Part shown: positions 27,370 through 35,856 of the stretch, piece by piece
How the letters are laid out: every line of letters starts with the position of its first letter
How positions within the stretch are numbered: the first letter of the stretch is position 1
NCBI GenBank assembly: GCA_937880805.1
Contig: CALGRR010000004.1
Coordinates: forward strand, 1-64,000
From: an uncultured Clostridia bacterium
Lineage (GTDB): Bacteria > Bacillota > Clostridia > Oscillospirales > Acutalibacteraceae
DNA: 64,000 bases
Direction of reading: 5' to 3'
The notes under the pieces: generated by a model
What the model was told of the DNA's origin: nothing
What the model saw: the letters and a program-made list of their open reading frames with translations, nothing else
The model's database searches: none
Program-made: the position numbers and the translations under genes

Positions 27370-28536
27370 GTGGCAAAGAAAAAGATAATTGATTTAAAAA
27401 AAGAAAAAAACATCCGTTTGATTAAAAAAATATTCAGAATGGCAAGAATACCGCTTGCGGCGGCTGTTGTTATTGCGGCACTTTTCTTTTGTGCAAAAAT
27501 GCTCGGCAACATAGCCGTTTCAAACATAACAGATGCATTCAACTCTGTTAAGCTTGCGGTTTCAAGCGGTGACGGCTATCCCTATAAGCTTGAAAGCCTT
27601 AATGTGAGAGAGCTTGCAATGGCAGACGGCAGACCGCTTGTTATATATAAGGATTCAAGCCTTGTGCTTGATTCAACGGCAGATACAATGCTCAGCTGCC
27701 AGCTTCCTGCGGCGGATTCAAAGGCGGTAACAAAAAACGGCAGAGTTTTTGTTTACAGCAATTCTTCATCAGATTATGTTATCCACAGCAAAACAGAAAA
27801 GCTTGCCGAGGGAAAAGAAGGCGGCAATATAACCGTTGCGGCACTTGCCGAAAACGGAAGCTATGCAACATCATATTCAACCCCCGAGGTTCAGAGCGTT
27901 ATATCTGTTTATAACTCTCGTCAAAAGCTTGTTTTCAGATGGAATTGCTCAAACGAGAGAATTGCCGATATTGCACTTTCCGATAACGGAAGAAGAGTTG
28001 CAATGGTTGCGGTAGGAACCGAAAATGCAAGGTTTTACACAAGATTCATTCTTTTTGATATAAACGGTGAAGAGCCTCTTGCAGATGTGAGATACGACGG
28101 CACTCTGATGATGAAGGTTGTGTATTCTTCGTTCAACAGAATAATTGCCGTGGGTGATAATAAAACCGTTGTTCATAACCGAAAAGGCGAGCTTGTTGAT
28201 GAGCTTTCTTATTCGGAAGACAGCATAAGGGCAGCCCTTGAGGATGAAAACGGCAATATGCTGATTGCCTACAGCGAATTCGGCGGAGCAAAAACGGCAA
28301 TAATCCGTTTTTCGGATTGGGGCAGAAGAACCTGCGAGATTGAGGTTGAGGGAGTGCCCGAGCTTTTTGCACTCAGCGGCAGCAGCTTTGCCGTTTCGTA
28401 TGATAACGATATAACGGTTTATAATTCCAAGGGCGAAGAAAAGAAAACCGTTCAAACGGAAAATGCGGTTGCTGATATGGAGCTTTCCGCAAATCATATA
28501 TATACACTTGAAAACGGAACTGTTTGTAAATATTAA
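27370..28536 (+). CDS. DUF5711-like single-pass membrane protein with beta-propeller-type ectodomain
   Basis: 388 residues, GTG start with GGAGGTGAG upstream. A very basic N-terminus (~1-35), one membrane segment (~36-58) and a large beta-rich extracytoplasmic part made of repeated strand sets (for example NGSYATSYSTPEVQSVISVY, DNGRRVAMVAVGTENARFYT, LFALSGSSFAVSYDNDITVY), which suggests a propeller. The family is common in clostridia, always next to cvpA-like genes, and has no known function. Followed by cvpA after 22 bp. Confidence 0.75.
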   Translation: MAKKKIIDLKKEKNIRLIKKIFRMARIPLAAAVVIAALFFCAKMLGNIAVSNITDAFNSVKLAVSSGDGYPYKLESLNVRELAMADGRPLVIYKDSSLVLDSTADTMLSCQLPAADSKAVTKNGRVFVYSNSSSDYVIHSKTEKLAEGKEGGNITVAALAENGSYATSYSTPEVQSVISVYNSRQKLVFRWNCSNERIADIALSDNGRRVAMVAVGTENARFYTRFILFDINGEEPLADVRYDGTLMMKVVYSSFNRIIAVGDNKTVVHNRKGELVDELSYSEDSIRAALEDENGNMLIAYSEFGGAKTAIIRFSDWGRRTCEIEVEGVPELFALSGSSFAVSYDNDITVYNSKGEEKKTVQTENAVADMELSANHIYTLENGTVCKY

Positions 28537-28558
28537 AACAGTAAAGGGGGCGTAAGCT

Positions 28559-29254
28559 ATGGATTTTTTACCGTTGGTTTTTGATGCAATAATTATTCTG
28601 ATATTTGTTTCGTGCATATTTGACGGAAGAAAAAAAGGCTTTATAAAAATGATTTTAACGGTTGTTTCCGCAATTATATGCTTTGCGGCAGCAGGTGAAT
28701 TCAGCGAATCCGTTGCAGCGTGGTTAAATGAAAATTTTGTTCATTCGGCACTGTCTTCGGCAATAGCAAATTCAATAAGCGATAATCTTAATGAGGGCAC
28801 TCAGGCTGTGCTTGCAGAGCTTCCCAAAACATTGGTTGATGCCGTTGCACATATGGGATTTTCGGTTGAAGAAGCGGTTTCGGGTCTTTCTTCTCAGGCT
28901 AATGTTGCTCAGGCGGCAGAAAGCATAACATCAGCCGCAGAGGGTGTGCTCGTTTTGCCCTTGCTTAACATAATCAGCTTTATTGTGATTTTTGCGGTAT
29001 GCCGCTTCGTTCTCGGCTTTGTTACCGGAATTATCAACACAATATTCAAGCTTCCCGTAATTCACGGAATGAATAAGTTTGCGGGCGGAATTCTCGGGGC
29101 GGTCAAGGGCTTGATTGTTGTTGCCGTAGTCAGCACGGTTGCTTTCGGTGCGGCACAGCTTTTGCCCGATATGCCGTTTTCGCAGGCAATAAAGGAAACA
29201 ACAGTTATCAATTCGGTTTTTCAGGCTGTCAGCGAATTGACAGCTAAACAATAA
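28559..29254 (+). CDS. CvpA family membrane protein
   Basis: 231 residues, AAAGGGGGCG upstream. Hydrophobic segments at ~5-25, 32-50 and 125-200; N-terminus DAIIILIFVSCIFDGRKKGFIKM is the family signature. CvpA proteins are integral membrane proteins linked to colicin V production in E. coli and to envelope stability in general; role here unknown. Confidence 0.85.
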   Translation: MDFLPLVFDAIIILIFVSCIFDGRKKGFIKMILTVVSAIICFAAAGEFSESVAAWLNENFVHSALSSAIANSISDNLNEGTQAVLAELPKTLVDAVAHMGFSVEEAVSGLSSQANVAQAAESITSAAEGVLVLPLLNIISFIVIFAVCRFVLGFVTGIINTIFKLPVIHGMNKFAGGILGAVKGLIVVAVVSTVAFGAAQLLPDMPFSQAIKETTVINSVFQAVSELTAKQ

Positions 29255-29267
29255 GGAGGAAAAAACA

Positions 29268-29891
29268 ATGAAAGCATTATTAAAAGAATATTTTACAGGA
29301 TGTCTTACAATCCCGAATCTGCTCTCCGTTATAAGAATAGCTCTTATTCCCGTTTTTGCCGTTCTTTTTAATGACGGCAACTATCTGTGGGCTGTTATTG
29401 TTCTCGCAATTTCGGGTCTTACCGATTTCTTTGACGGAAAAATAGCAAGAAAATTCAATCAGATAAGTGCTCTCGGCAAGCTTCTTGACCCCATAGCCGA
29501 CAAATTATCGCAGATTACAATAGCAATAATGTTTTATATTACTTTCAGCAACAGCTCCGACGAAACCGTTAAAACTTTCAGCTGGATTTTCCTTGTTTTC
29601 CTTATTAAGGAAGCTGTTATGGTTGTTGGCGGTGCAATAATGATAATGTTCGGATTAAAGCCCGTTGCCGCTGAATTGCCCGGTAAAATCGCAACATTTG
29701 CATTCTATTTCATTATGTGCGTTATAATGGCATTCGGTCCCGACATCGGAATTCTCGGCAATGTATATACACTTTCATCAACCCTGATGCTCATTCTTGT
29801 GGGCGTAAGCGTTGTGCTCACTCTTATAGCATTTTTCAGCTATGTTCCGGGAGTGTTCAGCCAGATTAAAGAAAAAAGAAACGCAAAATAA
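29268..29891 (+). CDS. pgsA: CDP-diacylglycerol-glycerol-3-phosphate 3-phosphatidyltransferase
   Basis: 207 residues, AAGGAGGA upstream. The CDP-alcohol phosphotransferase motif D-G-x2-A-R-x8-G-x3-D-x3-D is present (FDGKIARKFNQISALGKLLD and following PIADK). It makes phosphatidylglycerol phosphate, the first step to phosphatidylglycerol and cardiolipin, in the membrane. Some five to six membrane segments. Confidence 0.93.
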   Translation: MKALLKEYFTGCLTIPNLLSVIRIALIPVFAVLFNDGNYLWAVIVLAISGLTDFFDGKIARKFNQISALGKLLDPIADKLSQITIAIMFYITFSNSSDETVKTFSWIFLVFLIKEAVMVVGGAIMIMFGLKPVAAELPGKIATFAFYFIMCVIMAFGPDIGILGNVYTLSSTLMLILVGVSVVLTLIAFFSYVPGVFSQIKEKRNAK

Positions 29892-29913
29892 ATCAGCAAA
29901 AGGAATTTAAGAA

Positions 29914-32214
29914 ATGAAACAGGTTTTATGTGCAAGATGCAAAAAACGCCCTGCAATGTTCTTTGTAACAAAGGTTGAAGGCGAAAAAACAACCCAGGAG
30001 GGGCTTTGCATTAAATGTGCAATGGAAATGAATATCGGCCCCGTCAAGCAGATTATGGAAAGTATGGGCATATCCGAGGATGAGCTTGACGATGTAAGCG
30101 AGCAGTTTGAAGCAATGTTCGGTGAAGACGGCGGATTTGAGCCCGGCGGTGCGGGAACAATGCCGTTCCTTCAGAATTTTGGTGCAATCAACCGTTCATC
30201 CGATAATGCCGAAAGCGGCACAAAGAGCGAGGGCAAGGAGTCAGCCGACGATAAAAAGAAAAAATGGGGCGGCAGAAAAAATGCCGAAAAGGATGAAAAG
30301 AAACGCAAATTCCTTTCGGCTTATTGCACCGACCTTACCGCAAAAGCCCGTGACGGCAGAATTGACCGCATAATCGGCAGAGAGAATGAAATCTACAGAG
30401 CCGTGCAGATTCTTTGCAGAAGAACAAAGAATAACCCCTGCCTTATCGGTGAACCCGGCGTTGGTAAAACCGCAATAGCAGAGGGACTTGCCCTTAAAAT
30501 AGCCTCGGGTGATGTTCCCGCAAAGCTCAAGGATAAAGAAATCCATCTTCTTGACCTCACTGCACTTGTGGCGGGCACCCAGTTCAGAGGTCAGTTTGAA
30601 AGCCGTATAAAGGGTCTTGTTGAAGAGGTAAAGAGTGAGGGCAATATAATTCTGTTCATCGATGAAGTGCATTCACTTGTGGGCACGGGCGATGCCGAAG
30701 GCTCAATGAATGCCGCCAACATTCTCAAGCCCTCTCTTTCAAGAGGCGAGATACAGATAATCGGTGCAACAACCTTTACGGAATACAGAAAATATATTGA
30801 AAAGGATGCTGCCCTTGAACGCAGACTTCAGCCCGTTAAGGTTGAAGAGCCTTCCATTGAGCAAACAACCGAAATGCTTAAAGGTGTTAAGGATTACTAT
30901 GAGGATTTCCACAGAGTAAGAGTTAATGATACACTTATTGAAAAAGCGGTTATTCTTTCCGAAAGATATATCAACGACAGATTTTTGCCCGATAAAGCTA
31001 TTGATCTGCTTGACGAAGCCTGCACCTGTGCAAACCTTCGCAACAAGCATATAAGCGAATATGAAATTGCAAGCAATGAGCTTTCGGAGCTTGAGGCTCA
31101 CGAAAATGAGCTTATGGAAAAAGCGGGCGAAGCCGATTATGAAGAGATTGGCAGAGTAAAGGCTGATATTTTCAAAAAGCGTGAGGAGGTTGCGGAGCTT
31201 GAAAAGCTTGCAGCAGACAATCACGTTACCGAGGATGACCTTGCAAGAGTAATTCAGCTCTGGACGGGTATACCCGCAAGCAAGGTTATTGAAAGCGACC
31301 TTCGCAGACTCTCTTCCCTTTCAGATAATCTCAAAGCAAAGCTTATCGGTCAGGACGAAGCAGTTTCGCTTGTTAGTGCCGCGATAAGACGCACAAGGGT
31401 TCAGATAAGCCCCAGAAGAAGACCTGCATCGTTTATCTTTGTGGGCCCCACGGGTGTTGGTAAAACAGAGCTTGTAAAGCTGCTTGCAAAAGAGCTTTTT
31501 GAAACTCCCGAAACTCTTATCCGCCTTGATATGAGCGAGTTTATGGAAAAGCACTCCGTTTCAAGAATAATCGGTTCTCCTCCGGGATATGTTGGCTATG
31601 ATGAGGCGGGTCAGCTCACCGAAAAGGTGCGTCGCAAGCCTTATTCCGTAGTTCTTTTTGATGAAATCGAAAAGGCACACCCCGATGTTATGAACATTCT
31701 TCTTCAGATTCTTGATGAAGGCAAGATAACCGATGCCCAGGGCAGAAATGTAAGCTTTGAAAACACCGTTATCATTATGACCTCAAATGCGGGCAGCAAC
31801 AGAGGAAGCGGTGCTCTCGGCTTTGCAAAAACAAAGAATGAGGCATCAAAAGAAAAAGCACTCAAGGCTCTCGGCGAATTCCTCCGCCCCGAATTTATAG
31901 GCAGAGTTGATGAGGTTGTTGTTTTCAATGACCTTACGCAGGAAAATTATCAGCAGATAGCTGTTCTTATGCTTGAAGAGCTTGTTGAGCCTCTTCAGGA
32001 TAAAGGAATTGCTTTCAGCTGGGATAATGCTGCGATTGAAACAATAGCCCGTCTTTCCGTTGACGGACCAAGAGGTGCCCGTGACCTTCGCAATGTTATA
32101 AGAAGAAATGTTGAAGATGTTGTTGCGGCAAAGATTGTTGAAAGTGCAGACAGCCCGATTAAATCAGCTTTTGTTACTGCAGAAGGCGACAGTATAATCT
32201 GCAAATTTGAATAA
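29914..32214 (+). CDS. ClpE-like AAA+ unfoldase with N-terminal zinc finger
   Basis: 766 residues, AAAAGGAA upstream. An N-terminal C4 zinc finger (C6, C9, C32, C35) replaces the double Clp-N domain of ClpC, as in ClpE. Then come a charged linker (~85-130), AAA domain 1 (GEPGVGKT near residue 180), a middle coiled coil with a UVR-like region (~395-440) and AAA domain 2 (GPTGVGKT near 511) with the D2-small domain. A LGF tripeptide in SGALGFAK sits where the ClpP-docking loop is expected. It should unfold substrates for ClpP, mainly under stress; no CtsR site was identified upstream. Last gene of the rightward series, followed by a palindromic terminator. Confidence 0.92.
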   Translation: MKQVLCARCKKRPAMFFVTKVEGEKTTQEGLCIKCAMEMNIGPVKQIMESMGISEDELDDVSEQFEAMFGEDGGFEPGGAGTMPFLQNFGAINRSSDNAESGTKSEGKESADDKKKKWGGRKNAEKDEKKRKFLSAYCTDLTAKARDGRIDRIIGRENEIYRAVQILCRRTKNNPCLIGEPGVGKTAIAEGLALKIASGDVPAKLKDKEIHLLDLTALVAGTQFRGQFESRIKGLVEEVKSEGNIILFIDEVHSLVGTGDAEGSMNAANILKPSLSRGEIQIIGATTFTEYRKYIEKDAALERRLQPVKVEEPSIEQTTEMLKGVKDYYEDFHRVRVNDTLIEKAVILSERYINDRFLPDKAIDLLDEACTCANLRNKHISEYEIASNELSELEAHENELMEKAGEADYEEIGRVKADIFKKREEVAELEKLAADNHVTEDDLARVIQLWTGIPASKVIESDLRRLSSLSDNLKAKLIGQDEAVSLVSAAIRRTRVQISPRRRPASFIFVGPTGVGKTELVKLLAKELFETPETLIRLDMSEFMEKHSVSRIIGSPPGYVGYDEAGQLTEKVRRKPYSVVLFDEIEKAHPDVMNILLQILDEGKITDAQGRNVSFENTVIIMTSNAGSNRGSGALGFAKTKNEASKEKALKALGEFLRPEFIGRVDEVVVFNDLTQENYQQIAVLMLEELVEPLQDKGIAFSWDNAAIETIARLSVDGPRGARDLRNVIRRNVEDVVAAKIVESADSPIKSAFVTAEGDSIICKFE

Positions 32215-32219
32215 AAATT

Positions 32220-32241
32220 AAGCCCGTCAGCTGACGGGCTT
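32220..32241. terminator. Bidirectional terminator between clpE-like gene and rhamnosidase
   Basis: Perfect palindrome AAGCCCGTCAG / CTGACGGGCTT followed by TGTTTTTATTTTT on the plus strand; the AT flank on the other side gives T-runs on the minus strand. Confidence 0.85.
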
Positions 32242-32245
32242 GTTT

Positions 32246-34531
32246 TTATTTTTCAGTAATGTTTCCCTCGGTGTCGATAAAGAATGAATGCTTTCCGCCG
32301 CAAAGCAGAGCGTTATATTCCCCGCCGTTTGCAGAAAGAGAAACTGAAGCAGTTGCACCTTCGGGTATATCAATTTCTGCGGTTATGCACCCGTCGGATT
32401 TTTTATGCCATTCACTTTTAAGCTTACCGTGCGGCAAATCAAATTCAGCCTTTGCGAATTCAAGTCCGCAGCCGAATTCGGGTGCAACGGTAAAGCTTTT
32501 GAAACCGTTTTTAATGTTGCGAATGCCTGCAATGTGAGAATAAAGAGCTTCTTCAAATGTTCCGAGAAAATAATGGTTCATTGAACGGGTGGTTTTTTCC
32601 CAGCATTCCCAGGCGGAATCCGCACCGTTTTCAATCCAGAAGCCCCAGCTCGGATATGTTTTTTGCCTGAGCACTTTGCCTGCAGCATCCGCATATCCGC
32701 AGTCAAACAGAACGGGCAGAATAAACTGTGTTCCCACGCAGCCCGTGTCAAGGTGACAGTCTTTTTCAATAATATCGTTAACAAGGCTGTTTACAACCGA
32801 TTCCTTGCGTTCGTCGGGCACAAGACCGAAGGCAAGAGGAACAAGATTTGAGGTTTGTCTGTATTTTCTGCGAAGTCCTCGCTGCTCCCAGAAGGATGTT
32901 TCGTAATATCCTTTTTCATCATTGTAAAACTTCGCATTGAATGCGTTATAAATATGCTTTGCATCCTTTTCGTATCCGTCGGCATCATTGTTCTTTTTAA
33001 GCGTTTTTGCAATATAAGACATCGAGTTGAGCATTGCATAAACATATGCTGTTCCGCATATTTCGGCACCCTCGGAATTGTTGGGGTCATCGGGCATATT
33101 TTCGTTGCCAAGGGGTGAAACCCAGTCTGAAAGACCTTTTACGCCCCATACCCAACCGTTATCCTTGAAATATTCAATATAATTCAAAGCAAAGCTGCGA
33201 AGAGACGGATAGATTCTTTCGGCATAATCTGTCATACCGTAAAAATCAATAAGTCTGTGTACCGTGAAAACGAAAACGGTGTTCCAGACGGGCGAGTTAT
33301 CTGTTTCCCAGTCAGCAGACGGCACCATAACGGGAACCGTGCCGAAATCCTTTAAGCAGTCCTCCATTGTGGCAACAAACGAAGCAAGAAATGAGCTTGA
33401 CTCAAAGTTATAAAGCATTGAGTTAAGTCCGCAGCTTAAATCGCCGAGCCATCCGTTCTTTTCCCAAACGGGGGTGTCGGTTGGCTTGCCCTGAAAATTA
33501 TTCAGCAGAGTGTTTCGCATAAGCTTATGAAGCTTGTTTATCATTTCGTCGGAGCAGGTGAATTCCGAATAAATTTTAACATCGTTTGCAACTCTGTAAA
33601 TTGTAACATCATCTTCGGTAAGGTCGGCAGAGCAGCTGTCTATCTGAATGTATCTGAAGCCCTTGTAGCTGAATTTCGGCTCAAAAACATAAGGCTTGCC
33701 GCTGCTGATGAATTTATCCTGCTGTATATATCCCAAAGGATACCAGTTTCCGTCGCGCCCCTCGCCCTTGCCGATAATCTTTAATAAGCCTTTATCGTTA
33801 AGCTGTTCGCCGTATGTAACAGTAATCTCAGCGTTTTCGGGCTCGTTCAGCTTTATTGCAGCCCAGCCTGAAACCATTTCGGGTGAGGTGATAATTATAC
33901 TGCCGTTTTCTTTGCGGGTTATTGATTCGGGTCTGAACTCTGCGATTCTTCTTATCGGAGGCATCTTCTGTTCTTTGAGCCTGCCTGCAGGCGGAGTAAC
34001 CCTTATTGCATTATGCGAAAAACTCATTTTGCCAAGCTTTCTTGCATCAAATGTTTCGCCGTAATAAATGCTGTTTTCGGTTGTCGGGGAATCAAGGGAA
34101 ACAAGCCAGCTTTCATCTGTTGAAACGGTTTCGCAGGCACCGCTTGAAAATTCTATAATAATATCTGCAATAAGTCTCGGCGTTGAACGCCAGGAGGCTT
34201 TCTGCCAGTTCCAGACGTGATTTGTTTCGTTGAAAAAGCTGTTGCCGAGTTCAACGGTAACGGTGTTTTGCCCCTCTTTTATAAAATCCGCTATATCAAA
34301 AATTCTGTAAAGAACGGTTTGTGAATATTGGGTGTGTGCGGGATTAAGAACGCTGTCATCAGGCAAACGGTCATTTATTTTAAGCTCAAACAGTCCGAGA
34401 CCGCAGATGCGTATTTCCGCCTTTGAGGGCTTTTCGGAAACGGTAAATTCTTTTTTGAAAACCGGAGCGAATCTGTCATCAAGTGTCATATCCGAACCTA
34501 TCCACGCTCCGAGCCAACTATAATTATCCAT
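32246..34531 (-). CDS. Alpha-L-rhamnosidase, glycoside hydrolase family 78
   Basis: 761 residues, GAGGTG before ATG. No signal peptide, so it acts inside the cell. Layout: N-terminal carbohydrate-binding beta domain with WLGAWIGSDM and FELKINDRLPDDSVLNPAHTQYSQ, a concanavalin-like region, then the (alpha/alpha)6 catalytic barrel with the GH78 block PVWEKNGWLGDLS and the SDWVSPLGNENMPDDP segment, then a C-terminal beta domain (ending near SVSLSANGGEYNALLCGG). It should release L-rhamnose from plant pectin (rhamnogalacturonan) or glycosides taken up as oligomers. Divergent from a putative regulator, likely its control gene. Confidence 0.92.
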   Translation of the reverse strand: MDNYSWLGAWIGSDMTLDDRFAPVFKKEFTVSEKPSKAEIRICGLGLFELKINDRLPDDSVLNPAHTQYSQTVLYRIFDIADFIKEGQNTVTVELGNSFFNETNHVWNWQKASWRSTPRLIADIIIEFSSGACETVSTDESWLVSLDSPTTENSIYYGETFDARKLGKMSFSHNAIRVTPPAGRLKEQKMPPIRRIAEFRPESITRKENGSIIITSPEMVSGWAAIKLNEPENAEITVTYGEQLNDKGLLKIIGKGEGRDGNWYPLGYIQQDKFISSGKPYVFEPKFSYKGFRYIQIDSCSADLTEDDVTIYRVANDVKIYSEFTCSDEMINKLHKLMRNTLLNNFQGKPTDTPVWEKNGWLGDLSCGLNSMLYNFESSSFLASFVATMEDCLKDFGTVPVMVPSADWETDNSPVWNTVFVFTVHRLIDFYGMTDYAERIYPSLRSFALNYIEYFKDNGWVWGVKGLSDWVSPLGNENMPDDPNNSEGAEICGTAYVYAMLNSMSYIAKTLKKNNDADGYEKDAKHIYNAFNAKFYNDEKGYYETSFWEQRGLRRKYRQTSNLVPLAFGLVPDERKESVVNSLVNDIIEKDCHLDTGCVGTQFILPVLFDCGYADAAGKVLRQKTYPSWGFWIENGADSAWECWEKTTRSMNHYFLGTFEEALYSHIAGIRNIKNGFKSFTVAPEFGCGLEFAKAEFDLPHGKLKSEWHKKSDGCITAEIDIPEGATASVSLSANGGEYNALLCGGKHSFFIDTEGNITEK

Positions 34532-34549
34532 AATTTCACCTCAATGAAT

Positions 34550-34578
34550 ATTTTGCCATATCTGCTGAATATTTACAA
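34550..34578 (-). promoter_or_regulatory. Probable promoter of the rhamnosidase gene
   Basis: Minus strand TTGTAA (34573-34578), 17-bp spacer, CAAAAT (34550-34555). Confidence 0.45.
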
Positions 34579-34604
34579 CTGTATTTTGAGTAAATAATTT
34601 GTAT

Positions 34605-34634
34605 TTGACACAAATAACGGTTTGGGTATATAAT
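34605..34634 (+). promoter_or_regulatory. Sigma-A promoter of the two-HTH regulator
   Basis: TTGACA (34605-34610), 18-bp spacer, TATAAT (34629-34634), 32 bp before the start codon. The two divergent promoters lie ~30 bp apart, so one bound regulator could act on both. Confidence 0.8.
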
Positions 34635-34666
34635 AAAACTATATTTATATCAAAGGAGGTGTCGGA

Positions 34667-35818
34667 ATGGATTTTGAGCCCGTAGCATCTGCGGCTGAAA
34701 GAATGGGTGTAACCGTGCGTGCGGTTCAGAAGTGGGCAGCGGCAGGTAAAATACCCGGTGCGGTTAAAATGGGAGGCACATGGATGATTCCCGTGAATGC
34801 CGAAAATGTATCAAAGCCCCGTTTTGAGATTCCGATGCCCGTTATGAATCTTGAATTTCCTTTGGGAAAATGCGAGGAGTTTATCAACGGATTCTCCGAT
34901 AAGGATTTAAAAAATATAGCATATGCCGAATATTACTATTTCAAGGGAAACAATGAGGAAGCGGCAAAGATTGCCGAAAAATATCTTTCAAGCAACAGAC
35001 CGTCATTAAGGTTTTCCGCAGCGTTCGTTTGTGCATTTGCAAATCTTTCACTCGGTCACGTTCACCTTGCTCATTACGCAATGGAGCAGGTTCTTGAAAT
35101 GGTTGAAGAAATGGAAGAAGACGGAGTTTCAAAAGAAATAGAAGCTATCGGAATTCTTACCCAAACGGCAATAGGCGTTCTCCTTCATATTCCCGAAAAA
35201 AGCGGATTGCCGCTTGAAGATTATGTTAAATATATTCCCGGCGGCCTTAAAATGTTTGCACTCTATATTCTTTCTCACAGAGCATATCTGAAAAAAGATT
35301 TCAGCAGGGCAATCGGAATTGCCGAAACCGCATTGGTATGCTCGCATAAGATTTTTCCCGTAGGATTTATTTACTGCCACATAATGGCGGCGGTCTGCAA
35401 TTCCAAAATCGGTGAGATGGAAAGAGCGAAGGAGCATTTGCATAAGGCGTGGAGCTATGCGGAAAAAGACGGAATAGTAGGCCCCTTTGCCGAGCATTTT
35501 GAGATGAAATCGGAGCTTATGGAAGAGGTTATCCGAAGCGAATCGCCGCTTGCGTATGCCGAAATTCTGGTGGCATCGGGCAGATTCTTTGCAGGCTGGA
35601 AAAAAACTCACGGAAAGGTTTCCGATAAAAATATTTCCGATAAGCTGACCCAGACAGAAATAACCGTTGCGATGCTTTATCACAGAAACTGGCTCATCAA
35701 AGATATTGCCGAGCATATGCAGACATCCGAAAGAACTGTTATGAACCATATTCAGATTATCTTTGCAAAGCTCGGGGTTTCAACCAAAGAAGAATTTGAG
35801 AATTATATGAAGCAATAA
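34667..35818 (+). CDS. Transcriptional regulator with HTH domains at both ends and a TPR-like middle
   Basis: 383 residues, AAAGGAGGTG upstream. Residues ~1-45 are an excisionase/MerR-type winged HTH (AAERMGVTVRAVQKWAAAGK ending in MGGTWMIP). Residues ~75-290 are helical repeats like the TPR or MalT superhelix (NIAYAEYYYFKGNNEEAAKI; ILSHRAYLKKDFSRAIGIAE). Residues ~320-383 are a LuxR-type HTH (LTQTEITVAMLYHRNWLIKD then SERTVMNHIQIIFAKLG). No P-loop or phospho-acceptor domain is present. It probably controls the divergent rhamnosidase and perhaps the DUF4965 gene. The two-ended DNA-binding design is uncommon. Confidence 0.85.
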   Translation: MDFEPVASAAERMGVTVRAVQKWAAAGKIPGAVKMGGTWMIPVNAENVSKPRFEIPMPVMNLEFPLGKCEEFINGFSDKDLKNIAYAEYYYFKGNNEEAAKIAEKYLSSNRPSLRFSAAFVCAFANLSLGHVHLAHYAMEQVLEMVEEMEEDGVSKEIEAIGILTQTAIGVLLHIPEKSGLPLEDYVKYIPGGLKMFALYILSHRAYLKKDFSRAIGIAETALVCSHKIFPVGFIYCHIMAAVCNSKIGEMERAKEHLHKAWSYAEKDGIVGPFAEHFEMKSELMEEVIRSESPLAYAEILVASGRFFAGWKKTHGKVSDKNISDKLTQTEITVAMLYHRNWLIKDIAEHMQTSERTVMNHIQIIFAKLGVSTKEEFENYMKQ

Positions 35819-35819
35819 A

Positions 35820-35853
35820 AAGCGACTTCAGCCAAACAAGGCTGAAGTCGCTT
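35820..35853. terminator. Bidirectional terminator
   Basis: Perfect 14-bp stem AAGCGACTTCAGCC / GGCTGAAGTCGCTT with a 6-base loop, between converging genes. Confidence 0.9.
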
Positions 35854-35856
35854 ATT

